64,000 nucleotides of DNA from Kingdonia uniflora (taxonomy: Eukaryota > Streptophyta > Magnoliopsida > Ranunculales > Circaeasteraceae): contig JACGCM010001844.1 in assembly GCA_014058105.1 (NCBI GenBank), forward strand, positions 1,426,001-1,490,000, read 5' to 3'. Below, one piece after another: positions 22,933 through 36,259 of the stretch. Position 1 is the first letter of the stretch. Each line of letters opens with the position of its first letter. The position numbers and the translations under genes were made by a program. The notes under the pieces are model-generated. The model saw only the letters and a list, made by a program, of their open reading frames with translations, was not told the origin of the DNA and ran no database searches.

Positions 22933-23180
22933 CCAAAGCCACTCATGGCTTTGGTTAAGAAATGATCTATATGTAATTGGTATTTGGGTTGAAGTTCTTG
23001 AGAATTTAAATGGAGTAAAGATGGCTTTTGACTATATGGAAGTTATGCTGGTTATAGGGAAATGACGTATGTTAAATGAAGATGTGGATGCTGATGTATG
23101 TAACGGTTATGATTTGAAGAGTCACGTCTATAATGAATGATGACGTTTAGAAAAATGTACCTGCACAATAAATGTAGTAT

Positions 23181-23190
23181 TATATAAATA
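23181..23190 (+). promoter_or_regulatory. TATA box for small antisense gene a of E
   Basis: TATATAAATA on the plus strand, 76 bases before ATG 23257. Confidence 0.45.
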
Positions 23191-23256
23191 ATACCTGCAT
23201 CGAATCTTTGAAGCAGAGTACCCTTGTGATTTGTCAAATTCTCTGAAATATTAAAA

Positions 23257-23559
23257 ATGGTCAAGACTCAGAGGATGGTCCTTGAAGAGCAGATTGCGTC
23301 TGAATTGTAGAGGTTGAAGCTGAAATACTTTGGCGAATAATCCTTGGAAATTTTGATACCTGCTCCTGTTCCTCCGACTTATCAAGGAATGTCGGAAGAC
23401 AAAGCGGTTGAAGCTGAGGAGGATTTCTACTATAGGTGGAGGTTTCATGTCATCGTCTTGGCAGGCGAGGAACGTTGGACTTGTCTCCATACTCTTGCCG
23501 AAGGCAAAGTTGAGGCTTCATATGTAGGGATAGGCATAACTGCGGGGCAATTATGCTGA
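23257..23559 (+). pseudogene. Small antisense gene of E, copy a
   Basis: A frame of about 100 codons with two stops, antisense to E's gag-pol and close to its 3' LTR. It begins MVKTQRMVLEEQIASEL, then after a TAG RLKLKYFGE, then after a TAA a proline-rich VPPTYQGMSEDK, and FYYRWRFHVIVLAGEERW. The blocks LKLKYFGE and FYYRW..EERW match LKLKFFGD and YFWMHM..EERY in G's copy a (35277-35543). No known domain was recognised. A TATA-like box is upstream. The function is unknown. Confidence 0.55.
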
Positions 23560-24480
23560 TTTCTTGTATTACCATGGATTCTTAGGTCAGACCCTCTTCA
23601 TCTCTACCAACTCTTCAGGGGCGGTAGTTATAGGAGAGGCGGTGATGGCAGTGGAGGAGTAAAACAAGAAGTGGAAGTCTGCTTCTGCATGTCTATCATT
23701 TCTTTGCGCTTAGAAGGCCTTCAGTTTGAAGAGTTGGTGTCAGCACTAAGTCTACTGCTTGTATAGTTTCCATTTAAAGTTTGAATAGACTTTGACCAAA
23801 CTCATGTGAGGGAAGCTTTTTGTTGTTTCCAATTTTTGCTTTGCATCAGAGTAAGAGATCACTGAAACAGGATGAAATGAAGGATTTAATGCATCAGAGT
23901 ACCTGAATGACCTGTTACTTGCAAAAGTACTAGAAAACTTGTTATCTATAAACTTCCTAAAGTTTGGTGCTAGCTAGATTAGGTATCTGTAAAGTACCTG
24001 AGATCGATTACTGAAAGACTTGTTATCTGTAAAAAAAAATGTACAATCCTTTTTCGACATGACCAAAATTTGTCATTCAATTACTTGTGTGGATATAGAT
24101 ATAAAATAGTTTGAAGAAATTGAGCTAAAAATGTTTTGAAGAATGTATGAAATGAAATGAATTGAAATTTATGAATACCGAAAGTACTGTTATTGTAATA
24201 TTCGAACTGGGATAAATATGTGCAAAATTTTATGATGTTATATAAGTATGAGTTGTTCTATGTGCTGAAAATGTGGGAGAGAAAAATTGTAGGAAATCTG
24301 TAATGCAAAAATTTGATCTAATAGAGGTCGATAGAAGAATAAATTTTGAAAGATTAAGTTCAACTTGAAAAAGAATGAAACGTATGAGTTCGAGGGAAGG
24401 GATAAGTTCAAATAGTTTTCTCAAGATTCTGGGTTTTCTGTTACGAGATATAAGGTAATATTACGATTTGAGGGGAAAGT
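23560..24480 (+). other. Spacer between the small genes of E; nothing recognised
   Basis: AT-rich sequence without a convincing frame or repeat on either strand. Confidence 0.5.
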
Positions 24481-24481
24481 G

Positions 24482-24490
24482 TATAAAAAA
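24482..24490 (+). promoter_or_regulatory. TATA box for small antisense gene b of E
   Basis: TATAAAAAA, 46 bases before ATG 24528. Confidence 0.45.
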
Positions 24491-24527
24491 GGGTAGAATG
24501 ATTTTTTAACATGGAGAAGAGATAAGT

Positions 24528-24854
24528 ATGGTGCGGACTTGATCTCAAAAAATTTCTTATGCCGCTGAAGTGCGGGAGAGGATTTTTAGATTGTTTGGTT
24601 ATGATGTTGAGTTACCAATGAGGGAGTGTCAGCTCGAAGGACTAGATGTAAATGGCAGAGAACTTGAGTACGCCCGTTATTTTTATGAGGCATACTTTCG
24701 TGAATTGGTGAGAGATCCCGTAGATCGAGAAGAGATGGTTAGATTGATTATTAAGGTAGAGATTAAATTTGAAGATGTGATGATCGATGGAGGAAATCTG
24801 ATCGGATATGGTTGCCCAGGTCATCAAGGCTATTTTATATGTAATTATATGTAA
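24528..24854 (+). pseudogene. Small antisense gene of E, copy b
   Basis: From ATG 24528 the frame reads MVRT, a TGA (probably from CGA), then SQKISYAAEVRERIFRLFGY and onward without a stop to 24854. It contains EYARYFYEAYFRELV, REEMVRLIIKVEIKFED and a CPGH near the end. The start M-x-x-T-(stop)-S-Q matches the small genes of C (MQTRSQ, MKTQSQ). The EEMVRLI block corresponds to EMMALVK in C's copy b. One nonsense codon is the only break, so this is the best-kept of these genes. The family and function are unknown. Confidence 0.6.
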
Positions 24855-25089
24855 AGTGTTATCATAAATAAATATAAGTGTCATTGAATTTAACAGAAAA
24901 GATAGAAGTCAATTTGATCCTCTTTAGTTGCAAATGTTGTTTGAGACTAGTTTGATAAAGAAATTTTGAATAACTTTGAAAATTTTGTTAGCTTTGAAAA
25001 TGATGTCTCTAGTACTATAAGTATAAGAAACAAGAACAGAAAAAATACAGAAGCTTCTAGTTTTGTTTTTTATGTAAAGCTGTTAAAAT

Positions 25090-28000
25090 CTGATATCGTA
25101 TGAGTGTGAGTCATCATGATTATGGGAAGGTCAGAGAAAGATATGGAAACAAGAGAGAAAAATATATTAAAATATAAAGGCAGGGGTAATGATGGAAAAA
25201 CGGCTTTATTGAGAAGGTACAAGACGTCTGACATAGATAGTGAAAAGGACGCCTCAGTTCCAAAACTGAGGATGGGTCGTGCGAGGCACAATAACTGCTA
25301 GCCGTTTGATAGAGAAAGAATAAATAGTACTTCTTCTTCATCATTCAAGCATTTTTCAACTTCTAAAAATTTGGAAAGCATAGATAGAGAAGCGCAAAAA
25401 AATTGCAGAGGATTTGGTAAGGATTTATCTAAGGGTGATCAACAGTTGAAGAGAGTTGCAGGCACTGAATCACGTACGTGGCTATACAGCAGCATTGTGA
25501 GGAAAGGTCTTGGCGCTAGTGCGGATTCTCATTCTAACATTGAAGGTTAGTATAGACATGTGCTATGTTTTTTGCAAATCGTAATCTGCTTTAATCAAAT
25601 CTTTAAAAAAATAATATCTATAGCAACCTATGAAATTTAACATATAGACATAATATATGAATGATATGTTTTATGTGAATAATCGATGTGTATGAAATAA
25701 TGATAGATACCTGAACCTGTATGTAGGTCAAACGTGAGAAGTTTTTGTGTAGGATCAAAACTTTGCCTATAGAATTAAAGTTGAGATGGATAGTTTGCCT
25801 GTTAACAAGGTTTCAACCTCTGGTTGGATGGTAAAGTCTGATAGTGAGGTTAAAGTAGGGTTGGAAGAATTTCTAGGTTTCCCTGGAAAATGTGTGTCCT
25901 ATCCCCCTTATTCGGATATATTTAAAGAATTTTGTAAAGCCAAGGCTACTTTAGGAGGGAAATGGGGCAACTGCATAGAATACGTTGATAGGCTGTTTAG
26001 GGGGTATACTGTAACGACGGGGGAAGAGTATTTTTATTTGTTGGCCGACTTGGAGGAGGAAAAACAAGATAGGGGTATAGATGAATCAATCTCGTTAGAA
26101 TATTTTGATGAGAGTGTTGAGAGTGACCTCTCAGAGGGTTTCTTATGTTACCTGTCTCAATTAGAGTACGAGTTGAGTCGTCCCCGTACCAATTTGGCGA
26201 AGGGGATTATGAATACGATTAGGGCATGTCTTGTTCAGCTGAACGGGAACATGTAGGTGGTAATAAGTGTTTGCGATCATCTGAATGAAAAATGGGAGAA
26301 TGAAGGGGAAGTGAGGAGGATATCCCCTGAGGACGTATTACAGTTTTATGGGGTAAAGAATTATCATGCCAGTGGTGGGACATATTTTTGTGCGAGTGCA
26401 ACTCGGCGTTGCTTCTTCGATCTGAATTTGGTAGGTCAAGCCTGGAATGATAACGTAATATGGGTGAAGGGTAATTATCTTCTGAGAAATGATGAAGAAC
26501 CTTTAGATCTTCTACTTAGAACTGTAAAACAAAGTAAGTACAACAATGCATAGAGTATAATAGTGATATGCTTGAAATGATGATCTTTTATTGATAATAA
26601 AAATGCTGTGCATGCCAGGCCCGAAGTCCCAGGTGGAGAGGAAAGATTCATTATTGGACGAAGTTGCGGAGGAAGAGGTTGAGCTTAAATTTGTGTTGGA
26701 AGAACTTGACCTTAGCATAAAGAAAAGGGTTGGGAGTAAGCTGAAAAATGCTCTAAAATCTCAATCGACGAGGCTGATGGCGGGCGATGATGATGGGAAG
26801 AAGAGAAGAACTAGTAGGGAAGCTCAAATCAATGTGGCCAAGACCCTAGAATAGACAGTTCAGTTCAGCCAAAGTCTATTACGTCAAGCAAATTAGCTCG
26901 AACGTTTCCGAAAAAATTGATGCTGAAGCGTTCGTCGGCCTCTGGTACCACTGGAAGTGATGAGGTCGACAGAAAAAATAAAAGAAGAAAGATCAAACCT
27001 TCGAGGAAGTCGGGGAAAAAGGTCGATGAAGAGTGACCTATTGCTGAGAACAATCTTAAAGAAGTGGAGGAAAGGGCCACGCTGGCGGCTCTTCACGGAG
27101 AGGAGAACATGAGCAAGATGGTATGTATTTATGTTCGATCATAGAAATATTTATTTATTACGTTTCAAACTCACGCTGAGGTCAATTTGTGATTTACAGG
27201 TTGCTCGTTTGGTGAAGAGGATTTGGCTCGGAATGGAAGAGGAAAAATCTGAGCTGAAGAAAGTGAAGATCGAGCTTGAAAAGAAGGTAGCTCGAGCGAA
27301 GGCTGATGCTCTCAAGGAAGCAAAGAAGCTGGAGGCACTGAAGGCTTCCCACGCAGTAGCAATTGGCCATCTACAAGTGAAAGTGAGAGTGAATCTTGAG
27401 GAAGTGGTGGCGGAGAGCGAAAGGCTTGGGCGCTACCTGATGTTGAAGGGATATTCTGGGGATGAGGTAGATTTTATTAAGGCAGACACCTATGTTGACG
27501 AGGGTGATGATGAAGAAGTGGAAGAGGTTACGGTAGGAGTTATTAATGGGCTAGATGGTGTCTCCCGTCAAACGGTGCCAGACAACCAAGGGGATGACAC
27601 CAAACTCCCAGAGGGTGAGAATGAGAAGGTAGTGTAGAGAAATGACTTTGTATGAATATTTGGGAAGTGTCTAATAAATTGTCGGATTTGTGCGTATTGA
27701 ATAGACTTTTGTAGGTTGAGCCCTTGTTTGTTTGTTTTTGTAACCCTCTTATAACCACTTAGAGAAATGAGTCTCAGAATAAAAGATCTAGAGACTGAGC
27801 TTGCCAGGGAAAGAGAGATCTCCACAACCTTGCTATCTTCGCAAGCAGAGCTGCAGGTTAGATCATAACAGGCCTTCTGACTTGTATATTATATTAACAT
27901 AAAGCTACCAAGTAAATAAGAAAACATAGAGCGTAGAGGCAGACCAAAAACATGCTATCAGTTTTAGGAAATAATACTAATATAGTGCATAGGAAAATTC

Positions 28001-29575
28001 AAAGTTTTTAGATAAAGTAGCTTATAGAAAACATGTACCTTAGACTTCACAATATATGGCATGGAGCACCTATCTGAGATTGTACTTCAACCTTTAAGTC
28101 TAAAAGTAGTTGCACACAGTAGATGTTAGAAATCAAATATCTTTTTAAAAATGAAATATATATATACATATATATATATATATATGTGCATGTTGATGGG
28201 TGTTCCGAATTGAACAGTATATAATGTATCCATTATTGTGTAGGTCGGATTGGACTCAGTTCGCTCGCGCGAAGATGTGGTGTTCCAATGTAATCAAGAA
28301 TTTGCAGAGGAGTTGGATGGCGAATGAGGACAAAGAAGACCAGCATGTAAAGGTGCATTTCAAATTTATTAAGGCAACCCAGACTGTTGTTGACCTCACA
28401 TGTAAGACAAAGGAGAAAGATGTCGAAATTGAAAAGGGGCTAAAAAAGTTTGCGGAGATAAAAGAACATTTCGTGAAGCTTCAAAGTCGGATGGATACGC
28501 TGATAGTAAAGAGTAGGCATGCTGATATGGCTCAATACTGTATTCAGGCGCTAGAAAGATCAGAGGGACAATCTTGAGCTAATCTTCAGAATTATAGAAG
28601 CGAGCTGGAGCAACTGAAGCACAAAATAATTGTAAAGGATAACGAGCTGAAGGTAGCTCGAGATAATCTATCGGCTTTGAAAGCTGCAGCCGAACACTTG
28701 CATATAGCCCTACCTACCAAGGATATGGAGTTTTGGGGGGATGCAACGAAAGTGTGATGATTTAAATGAGAGGGTGGCACGATTGAAAACCGAATTGGCG
28801 CAAGCCAACGTACGGGTCAAGAAGGTCGAGACTGAAAAGCACTCGAAGGGGAGTTGAAATGATGTTAAAGTTCATCTAGTTCAAAGGGATGCAGTTAGCC
28901 TATCAAGTCAAATTAGAGAGCTAGAAGGTAACGTAGCGCAAATTCAAGGGCATGTGCAGAAAGGGAATGTAAACTTAAGGGAATGCCAGCACAAGTTGGA
29001 TATTGCTCTTGTCAGGGAGAAGGTCTTGGAAGGGGAAATCAGGGCGAAGGAAAATTTGGTGAAGAAAAAAGATGACTTGTTAAGGGATACTTCGGCCATG
29101 GAAGAGTTGAATGTAGAAATTAAGAGACTTCGAGCCCAGGTGGTGGACCTAGAGGCCATTAATCAAGATGAATCAGCTCAATTTGTCAAAAAATTGGAAG
29201 ATAATATAGCTTTTGATGCTCGGACAAAAATAAAAATGGCACATCAGAAGAAACTGTATGCGACTTTGGAGTCACGCCTCGAGAAGGTGAGATCTCACTT
29301 TTCAAGGATCGTTGTCTCTCATGCATCACGTGCAGACCTGTTAAAGTCTATCGTAGCGTATTTTGTAGAGGAAGTAAAAAGACATGAATTAGAACGAGAT
29401 ACCTTGTTCAAAAGTTTGTCTGACAAGGGATGCAATTGTAGAGTTAATATAGATCGAGGAAACTGTATGACCTTCATGGAAATTAATTTAGGCCTCGACC
29501 TGCTGATCTGGTAGAGAGGGGCAGAGTTACTGTAACTCGTAAACAGAATTCTGATCGACCTCCTACTGAAGAGTA
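25090..29575 (+). pseudogene. Large antisense gene of E: plant-transposon domain plus coiled coil
   Basis: A multi-exon plus-strand gene antisense to E. 25116-25547 encodes a basic, serine-rich region ending at a GT donor. 25786-26553 encodes the globular domain with EEFLGFPGKCVSYPP, GGKWGNCIEYVDRLFRG, CLVQLNGNM (the QxNGN motif), a TAG, DVLQFYGVKNYHASGGTYF and FFDLNLVGQAWNDNVIWVKG. 26591-27637 has a basic linker, a coiled coil (EEEKSELKKVKIELEKKVAR) and RLGRYLMLKGYSGDEVDFIK with ADTYVDEGDD. 27768-29514 is more coiled coil, with an intron at about 27856-28243. It resembles the Transposase_28-type proteins found in Tat elements. Stops and shifts are present; the function is unknown. Confidence 0.65.
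28158..28196. repeat. TA microsatellite in an intron
   Basis: A run of about 35 alternating T and A, with one C, inside the inferred intron of E's antisense gene. Confidence 0.85.
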
Positions 29576-29642
29576 AAGCATGGCTAGCATCCCAGCACCA
29601 GAAAATAATCTATTATAATGTGACCTGAAAATAAATAGTATA

Positions 29643-30066
29643 TGTCGCAGACATATTTAAATAGATGAAAGCTAGTATGACTTTTGCCTTATCTTATGTC
29701 TGGTGGGTCTTTGATATAGAACAAGTTTTGACATTTGTTCTAATCGCAGAGATGGGTTGAGTTAGTCAAACCAAGTGAATCTTGATTTAACTGTAGTAAT
29801 GTTGCAGACATATTGAAAAAGATGAAGGCTAGTATTACATTTGTCTTATCTTATGCATGTTAGAGTCGTTGATATAAAACAAGTTTCTACATTTGTTTCA
29901 ATCGCAGAGATTTAGTAGAGCCTGCCAAACCAAGTGTTATCCTTGATTTAACTGGTATAATATCCCAAATAAGCTGAAGTAGATGAAGGTTAGTATTACT
30001 TTTGCCCTATCTCATGTTTGGTAGAGTCTTTGATATAAAACAAGTTTCTACATTTGTTTCAATCAC
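29643..30066 (+). repeat. Tandem repeat, about 157 bp, of E
   Basis: Copies start near 29643, 29800 and 29960; each contains GATGAA.GCTAGTAT, GATATA.AACAAGTTT and CCAAACCAAGTG. The third copy is cut by the CACTA element and resumes at 34054. Confidence 0.85.
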
Positions 30067-33000
30067 CACTACCAAAAAAATAACTTTTACCAACGGACTA
30101 TATCTGTTGCTGAAGTCCTTTAGTAGCGGGTTTTATCCGTAGTATAAGTGTTGCCATAGGGTGTGTGGAAAATGGTCTCGAAACGGACAATATCCGTTGC
30201 CGAAGGTTAAACTTCCGTAACAGATAATGTTTGTTGCCTTTTGTCGACTATTAGCAACGGATTTTTTCTGTAGTAACAACTTTTGCAACACTCCCAACAA
30301 CAGTACTATTATCTTTGCTGTTAAAACAATTTTTTGTTGTCAATTGGTTCCAAATCGGACACTCCCAACCACATCACTATTATCTTTGTTGTTAAAACAA
30401 TTTTTTGTTGTCAATAGGTTCCAAATCCGTTGCAAAAGAAAAGGTCATTTCAAAAAATAATAATGGTGCACCAAAATACCTACAATATTATTTAAATGTA
30501 CACAATGATTAAAAAGTACATATTCAACATTTCGCATTGTTAACTTTGAGTTCATACAAACATAAAATAGACAAAAAAGAATAAATACACATTTAATAAT
30601 TATAAAATGACTTTCTACACTTGGTCATCCTTGAAGAAAGTGTTTGCCCAACATTGAGATGCTTATCAAAACTTGAAGTCTAGTATCTCCTTTTACTCCA
30701 CTCTAGGTACAGTTCACTTTACCTTTAAGAAAAATATAAAATTATTAGTACACTACCAGGTAACTTCACAAAGAAATAGATGATTTGTTATAGTTCAATC
30801 TTATGCAATCGAAGAATACTTGGAAACAACATTTATCACCCATGAATGAAAGCCCCACTGACGCCACTAAATTATATCCATACATGGCATTCAAACTAAT
30901 CAAGGCACATGGAAATTACATTAGAAACATTAAGATACATAGTAAAAAAAAATATTACCCAACTTACTAAAATTCATGACTGGAGAGTGTACCAAACATC
31001 TAGGCACTAAAAGATCCCTCCAATTCCTGTAGTGTGAGAAACTGTACCTGTTTTACCAAAGATGAGACTAATCAGATAAATTAAAATTTAATAAACTTTT
31101 CCTTATAGGAAAAGCATAAATATGAATAGTTATTACTTCTCCAGTAAAGCAAACTTAGGATCACATTAGGAAAACCTGCAAACTTGATATATTTAGAACA
31201 CTACTAACCGTAAAATTATCGAAGTGTATACCAACCACAAACGAAAGATCTATATATCCTTATCTTCAACCGTGATAATATAAGTAAGATATTCTCACCC
31301 ATTTCCATCGCGTTATTATATAGGAATGAGATCCCCACTAATAACTCATTTTATTGATCTCCGTCACCCAATGAGTTTAAGGTTCATTCTCTCATAAAGG
31401 CAAAAAAAATATGATATTCAAATAAATTCATTTGCATAAATAAAAGCAAATTTAATTCTGTTAGCATCAACCAGATATTGCCTAATATGACACATTACCG
31501 GGATAGCAAGAATTAATGTTAGTATAATTATTTAGATAGATAAAACACAAAGAATATAATTTGGATGCACTTTACTATCTGGTATTTTAAGTATCTCTAC
31601 AACTCTATGCGATTAATTGATATTTTCACTTCCACAGGAGATGGCAAACCTAGATTGTTGTATAAGATCATGAGGCATGTGACTATTTATAAGAGAGCTA
31701 TTGATACGAACTGTTAGTTGAGGTTGAAAGCATTGAAGTTCATTTTAAGTCAAGTAAATCAGATCCTTCCCATTATCCCACTACCCAACATAAATAAGAT
31801 CAATGCTCTATGATCATTCCTATTCTTCCATTTAAATAACCAAATACGGAAGCAATCACATGGACTACATACACAGCAGATACTAATAACAAAATAAGTG
31901 TAGTTACCTATTCATTTTAGACAGATTCAAGACCACCAAAAAGAATTTTCTGTAAAATAACTAGCAAAGCTATTTCGCTCACCGCTGGTGTGGCGTTAAC
32001 GGTTGTGCCAACTGTGATCTCCCTGTCATGACCATTTCAAACAATATATCATTTTATTCTGACACTCTACTTTTCCAAAAATGCAGTAGGGAAACCTGAA
32101 GTCCATATTTATTAGATAATATAGATAATATATAACAAAAATGAATCTCAGCATTAAATGAATATACCCCAAAAAACACGGGAATGATAAAGTAATATCC
32201 ATTAAAATCATAATGTTATGCAATATAATTAGAGGAAATGTGACACGTCACCTTAACTAGATTTTAAGAATCTTATTGCAAATTTCGTATTTTCATATAT
32301 TTCCAAGAGTTAAGACTGAATTGATAGTTGTTCTAGTGATAGAATAAATCTCGTTGATTATCTGAAAGTAAATTAAAAAAGATTTAAGAGTTTTACTCGT
32401 GGTTCCGGTGCATCAGCAGGTGCTGAATCTACAACATAACCTTTAATTCTTCCCACTAAGAACTCATCCCGCTTCTAAAACTTTTCAAGTATAAAGCCAT
32501 ATATGTATAAATTCAGAGAGATAGATAAATTTATGAGATTAAAATATTTTTCGTAGGAGAGAGAGAGAGAGAGGAAATCATAAAGTAAAAGGAAACCTAG
32601 AATTTTCATAGATGTTTCGAATAATCACGGTACGAGGAAGAAAAGGAATTGATGATGTGATTTCAGGCATCTCGCTTGCTTCATCGCTATTCTCATCCAT
32701 AGTCTCGGCACTCTTTATGTATCTTTTTAGCCTTAACCCCCTCGCCTATATACAATAATCATTTCCAAAAGCATATGACACAAGTTAGTTAGCAAAACAT
32801 AAATAAGCCAGACCATATTCATGGAATTAAGCTCTGAAAGGCAACCTTTAATTTACTGAGTTCCTAGAAACCTCACCTCTTCCATGAGAACATAGATTGT
32901 GTATTGCCACAACTTATATTGCCATGAATCTCATTCAGTTGCATTTTGAAAAAAATCTTGAACAGTTTCTGGTCCTTTGATAATGTAGAAGCTGTCGAAG

Positions 33001-34053
33001 ATCAATAGTTTATTAGATAAATACGAGTTAGGAAACCTGAAAGTATCAAATAGATTGTCTTCTAAATTTAATCAACATATATAGAACAGTGGAATAGTGA
33101 CACCCACAACTCAACGAGTTTAATCTCTAATAATTTTGATAAGAATGTATCATACATTTACACAATTTTTTCTATAATAGCAATTTTCTGACTCGTTACA
33201 TCAATTATTCACAAAGGGATTTGAAAGGATCGTCTAATCATTTGTAAGTAGGCTACGTACCAGAAATAAGTGTGGGACATTCTCACTAACAATATGTTAT
33301 ACACACAAAATCCTTCAAACCAATATGCGAAAAATATCCTTAATAACAGTGATTAGCAATTCTGGCCCCAATTATAAACCTCCTGGATTCCCATTTTTCA
33401 AACATTTACAGAAACCCTATCTACAACAAGTCTTCCAAACAATCACCCCATATACCATTCTTTCTTCCTTCTCTCGCTCTTTCAAATTTTTTTTTACAAA
33501 ATTCAACCATACCTAGATAAAATTACTAGCCCAAAATCTATAATTTCCTAAATTTCTAAATAATATTTACTAAAAAATAATAAAATGCAAACCTGGAACC
33601 ATTATCTTCTTTAGGAGAGTAGTAAACAAAATGGGATTGATAATGTTTATACAGAGAAGCCCAATTGGGTCCATAAGGTTTTAGAGTTGAAATTGAAGCG
33701 AGACAACGATGGAGGTTGACAAAACAGAACAATGAAGTTCATCTCTCCCTAGAGTTTTTACAATAGAGAGATAGAGAAAATTCATGTAATTGAAGAACCA
33801 ATACCAAAAACTCAAAGTTATGTAGAAAAGATGGATTCAATAGTGAGATAGGGGATCAAGGTCTGAGTTGGAAATTAAAGAGGAAGTTTGGCGGGGATTT
33901 CAATTTTTTGGAGTGAAAGTATCGAGGTATAATATTTAGAAAAACTTATGGCAATGAATAGAGTCTTATGGCAACGGACATCTTCCGTAGCAAGTGATGT
34001 AACGAGCTAAAAGTGTAGTGGGTCTATTGCCAAAAGTTGGTTTTTTGGTAGTG
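30067..34053. mobile_element. CACTA (En/Spm-type) DNA transposon, non-autonomous
   Basis: 3,987 bases with terminal inverted repeats CACTACCAAAAAA (30067-30079) and TTTTTTGGTAGTG (34041-34053), and a 3-bp target duplication CAC at 30064-30066 and 34054-34056. The ends carry repeated subterminal motifs such as AACGGACAATATCCGTTGCC on the left and GGCAACGGACATCTTCCGT on the right. No transposase frame was found on either strand; the interior is AT-rich with only short open frames. It would depend on an active relative for movement. The precise junction in a repeat copy shows the original target. Confidence 0.9.
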
Positions 34054-34140
34054 CACAAAGATTTAGAAGAGTTAGCCAAACCAAGTGTTATTATTAATTT
34101 AACTAGTATAAGATCGATTGAAAGCTAATATTATCTATAC
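34054..34140 (+). repeat. Rest of the split 157-bp repeat copy
   Basis: Continues the copy broken at 30066: AAAGATTTAGAAGAGTTAGCC then CCAAACCAAGTGTTATT, as in the neighbouring copies. 34141-34270 is E sequence without a recognised feature. Confidence 0.8.
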
Positions 34141-34275
34141 TTAATCTTTAGAATGTAGTTGAATCTACGTAAGTAGAGAGATGCTGTAAAAAACTTAGAA
34201 ATTTTATTGATCAGTGCAAAATTTACATTGGATGGAGATGAAAATATCACTTTTGGAATTAAAAAAAATAAAAGC

Positions 34276-35017
34276 TGTAGGGGCCTAACTTCGATAGAGG
34301 GGAAGTCGGCTCTTACACCACAGGGATTATCCTTAATCAATGGATTCATGCATATAATCTATAGTATACGTAATCTACCGACAATATACTTGCGTAGGCC
34401 CAAATGTGACGTTCTACGACCTCTGATAAGAATTTTTAAGAGAGTTTATATTACTATTGAGTAATTAAAGGTTCGAGTACTGTGGGTTTTACCGAGTAGT
34501 CGAAGGTAAACTGCAAGGGCTCAGGGGAGAGATTTTGTAACCCTTGCTTGGTTCCCCATCTTTCTTATTTATAGAACATAGGAAGGGCTAAGTCACTAAG
34601 GTTAGGTCACATTACAAGGGATCCATCCGGATATCGAGCGGGTATCCCAGAGTGGGTACGAACGCCGAAAATGTTGGAGTTGTTACTGTAGCAATTGTTG
34701 GGTCTGTTTCTGTACTCTGACGCTATAGCAGTGGTTGGATCTGTCACTGTAGCTGCAATGACCAATAACGCCGCCATCTTGTCTAGTGAGCTGGATGTTT
34801 GTCCAGTCATACTTCAGCCATGTACGAATATGGTCGAAGTATTTCTGATACGATGTGGAGTTTATCTTTGAGGCTTGTTTAGAGTCAAGGCTTCGTCTTC
34901 GGATAATCTTTGGGTGACTTGTTTTAGGGATTTGATGGGCTTCGAGATATTTGAGTAGACTTCGAAGTAGCCTTCGAGTGTTTGACTGGGGTAGAAGGCT
35001 GCGAGTATGCTACTACA
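34276..35017 (-). repeat. Element G 3' LTR
   Basis: 742 bases, from TGTAGGGGCC on the plus strand to ATGCTACTACA. It pairs with 46050-46793. Near 34560-34570 (minus strand) there is a TATA-like TATAAATAAG. Confidence 0.92.
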
Positions 35018-35276
35018 TTCGCCCCTTCTCAGCGAAGGTCTCAAAAATAGGTATAGAGGCATTTGCTCATAAAGCTGTTCTGCGTTGGGAGTTGAGTGGC
35101 TTGACTATTGGTTTTAAGGGGAGGTAATAAAAGAGGGTAATAAAGAAATATTGGTGGTTATGGAATAATAAATGAGTTTAAATGGGGTTATAAGTATAGG
35201 TCATGGAGGGAGTGACACTGTATATCTTTTTATGTTACATCTTCTTCTCCTTTCTCTGAATCTCTCAACAAACGTC

Positions 35277-35618
35277 ATGGATACCACGCCCAACACTCGC
35301 TATCAGAAGAGGATGGGATTTGCCAGAGACCGTCGCATAGGACAGAAAACTGCAGAGTTGAAGTTGAAATTTTTTGGTGACCATGAACTCGACTGGGACA
35401 TGCCAGATCTGGTAGAGTTGGAGCCTGGGGAGCTCATCAACAGGGAGCCTTATTCTTACTTCTGGATGCATATGAAGTTTTATTTGACTACTGCGGAAGA
35501 ACGCTACCTCTACCTGATGGCTTTGGCCAAATATCTCGTTTAGGCAGAAGAGCAATTGGAGGAACAAGGCTCGGCGAGTGGAACTGGCTCGTCTAAAAAT
35601 AGGTTAGGTCCTGCTTAA
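35277..35618 (+). pseudogene. Small antisense gene of G, copy a
   Basis: ATG 35277. 88 codons are open to a TAG at 35541, and the frame then continues another 24 codons (AEEQLEEQGSASG) to a TAA. It contains GQKTAELKLKFFGDHELDWD, MPDLVELEPGEL, REPYSYFWMHMKFYL and TAEERYLYLMALAKYLV. The copy b protein nearby (36260) aligns along most of its length. A TATA-like TTATAAGTA is at 35189, and the gene is antisense to G. The amino-acid pattern is a mix of acidic, aromatic and leucine-rich segments with no named domain. The function is unknown. Confidence 0.65.
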
Positions 35619-36259
35619 AGCGGTGGCAAGGTGGTGATGATGGGGGGGTTTAATTTGTGGTTGTATTGGGAGCTTTCTGTTTTTGCTGTGGTTTTGTATG
35701 TCTGGACTTGAAAATTTTCTATTTTTGTTGCTGTAACTTGTAGAATGGAATGAGAACAATATTTAGCTACAAGTTTGTGTATTTGTATCTGGTAGGCATG
35801 TATGCGAATAGATTGTAGGCGTGTATCAAACATATGTTTTCGAATGCTAGCATGTTGAAAAGATCACCTTCGATGGAAAATTGACTTCGAATTGTAATGT
35901 GTTGGTTGAGGGAGTAGGTCGGTATTCGATTCCAATCAATAACTGATTCTGAGTACTCGAAGCTCTAGGTTTGTGCCATAGGGATTGTTAGAGGAGGTAA
36001 AAAGAAAAGGGTTCGATGGTTCGAGACTATTGATGGCTCGACTGTAAGTCCTCGGGAAAGAGGGTTGAATACGCATGCAGATGAAACAGTTATGTCTAGG
36101 ATGTTGGAAAGGTCTGACTGTTGAGTTTTCTAGGAGAGGAATTGAAGACTGTAATGAATGTAACTTGGGATTGGGGAATGTTTTAAATGTACCTTCATGT
36201 ATAAATTGGGGTTTTGCGAGGAGAAATTCTCATATTTCTTCTTTCTTCCTCTGAACATA

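Noticed and set aside
30067..34053. Transposase gene in the CACTA element
   Set aside because: Open frames on both strands are short and show no transposase-like motif; treated as non-autonomous.
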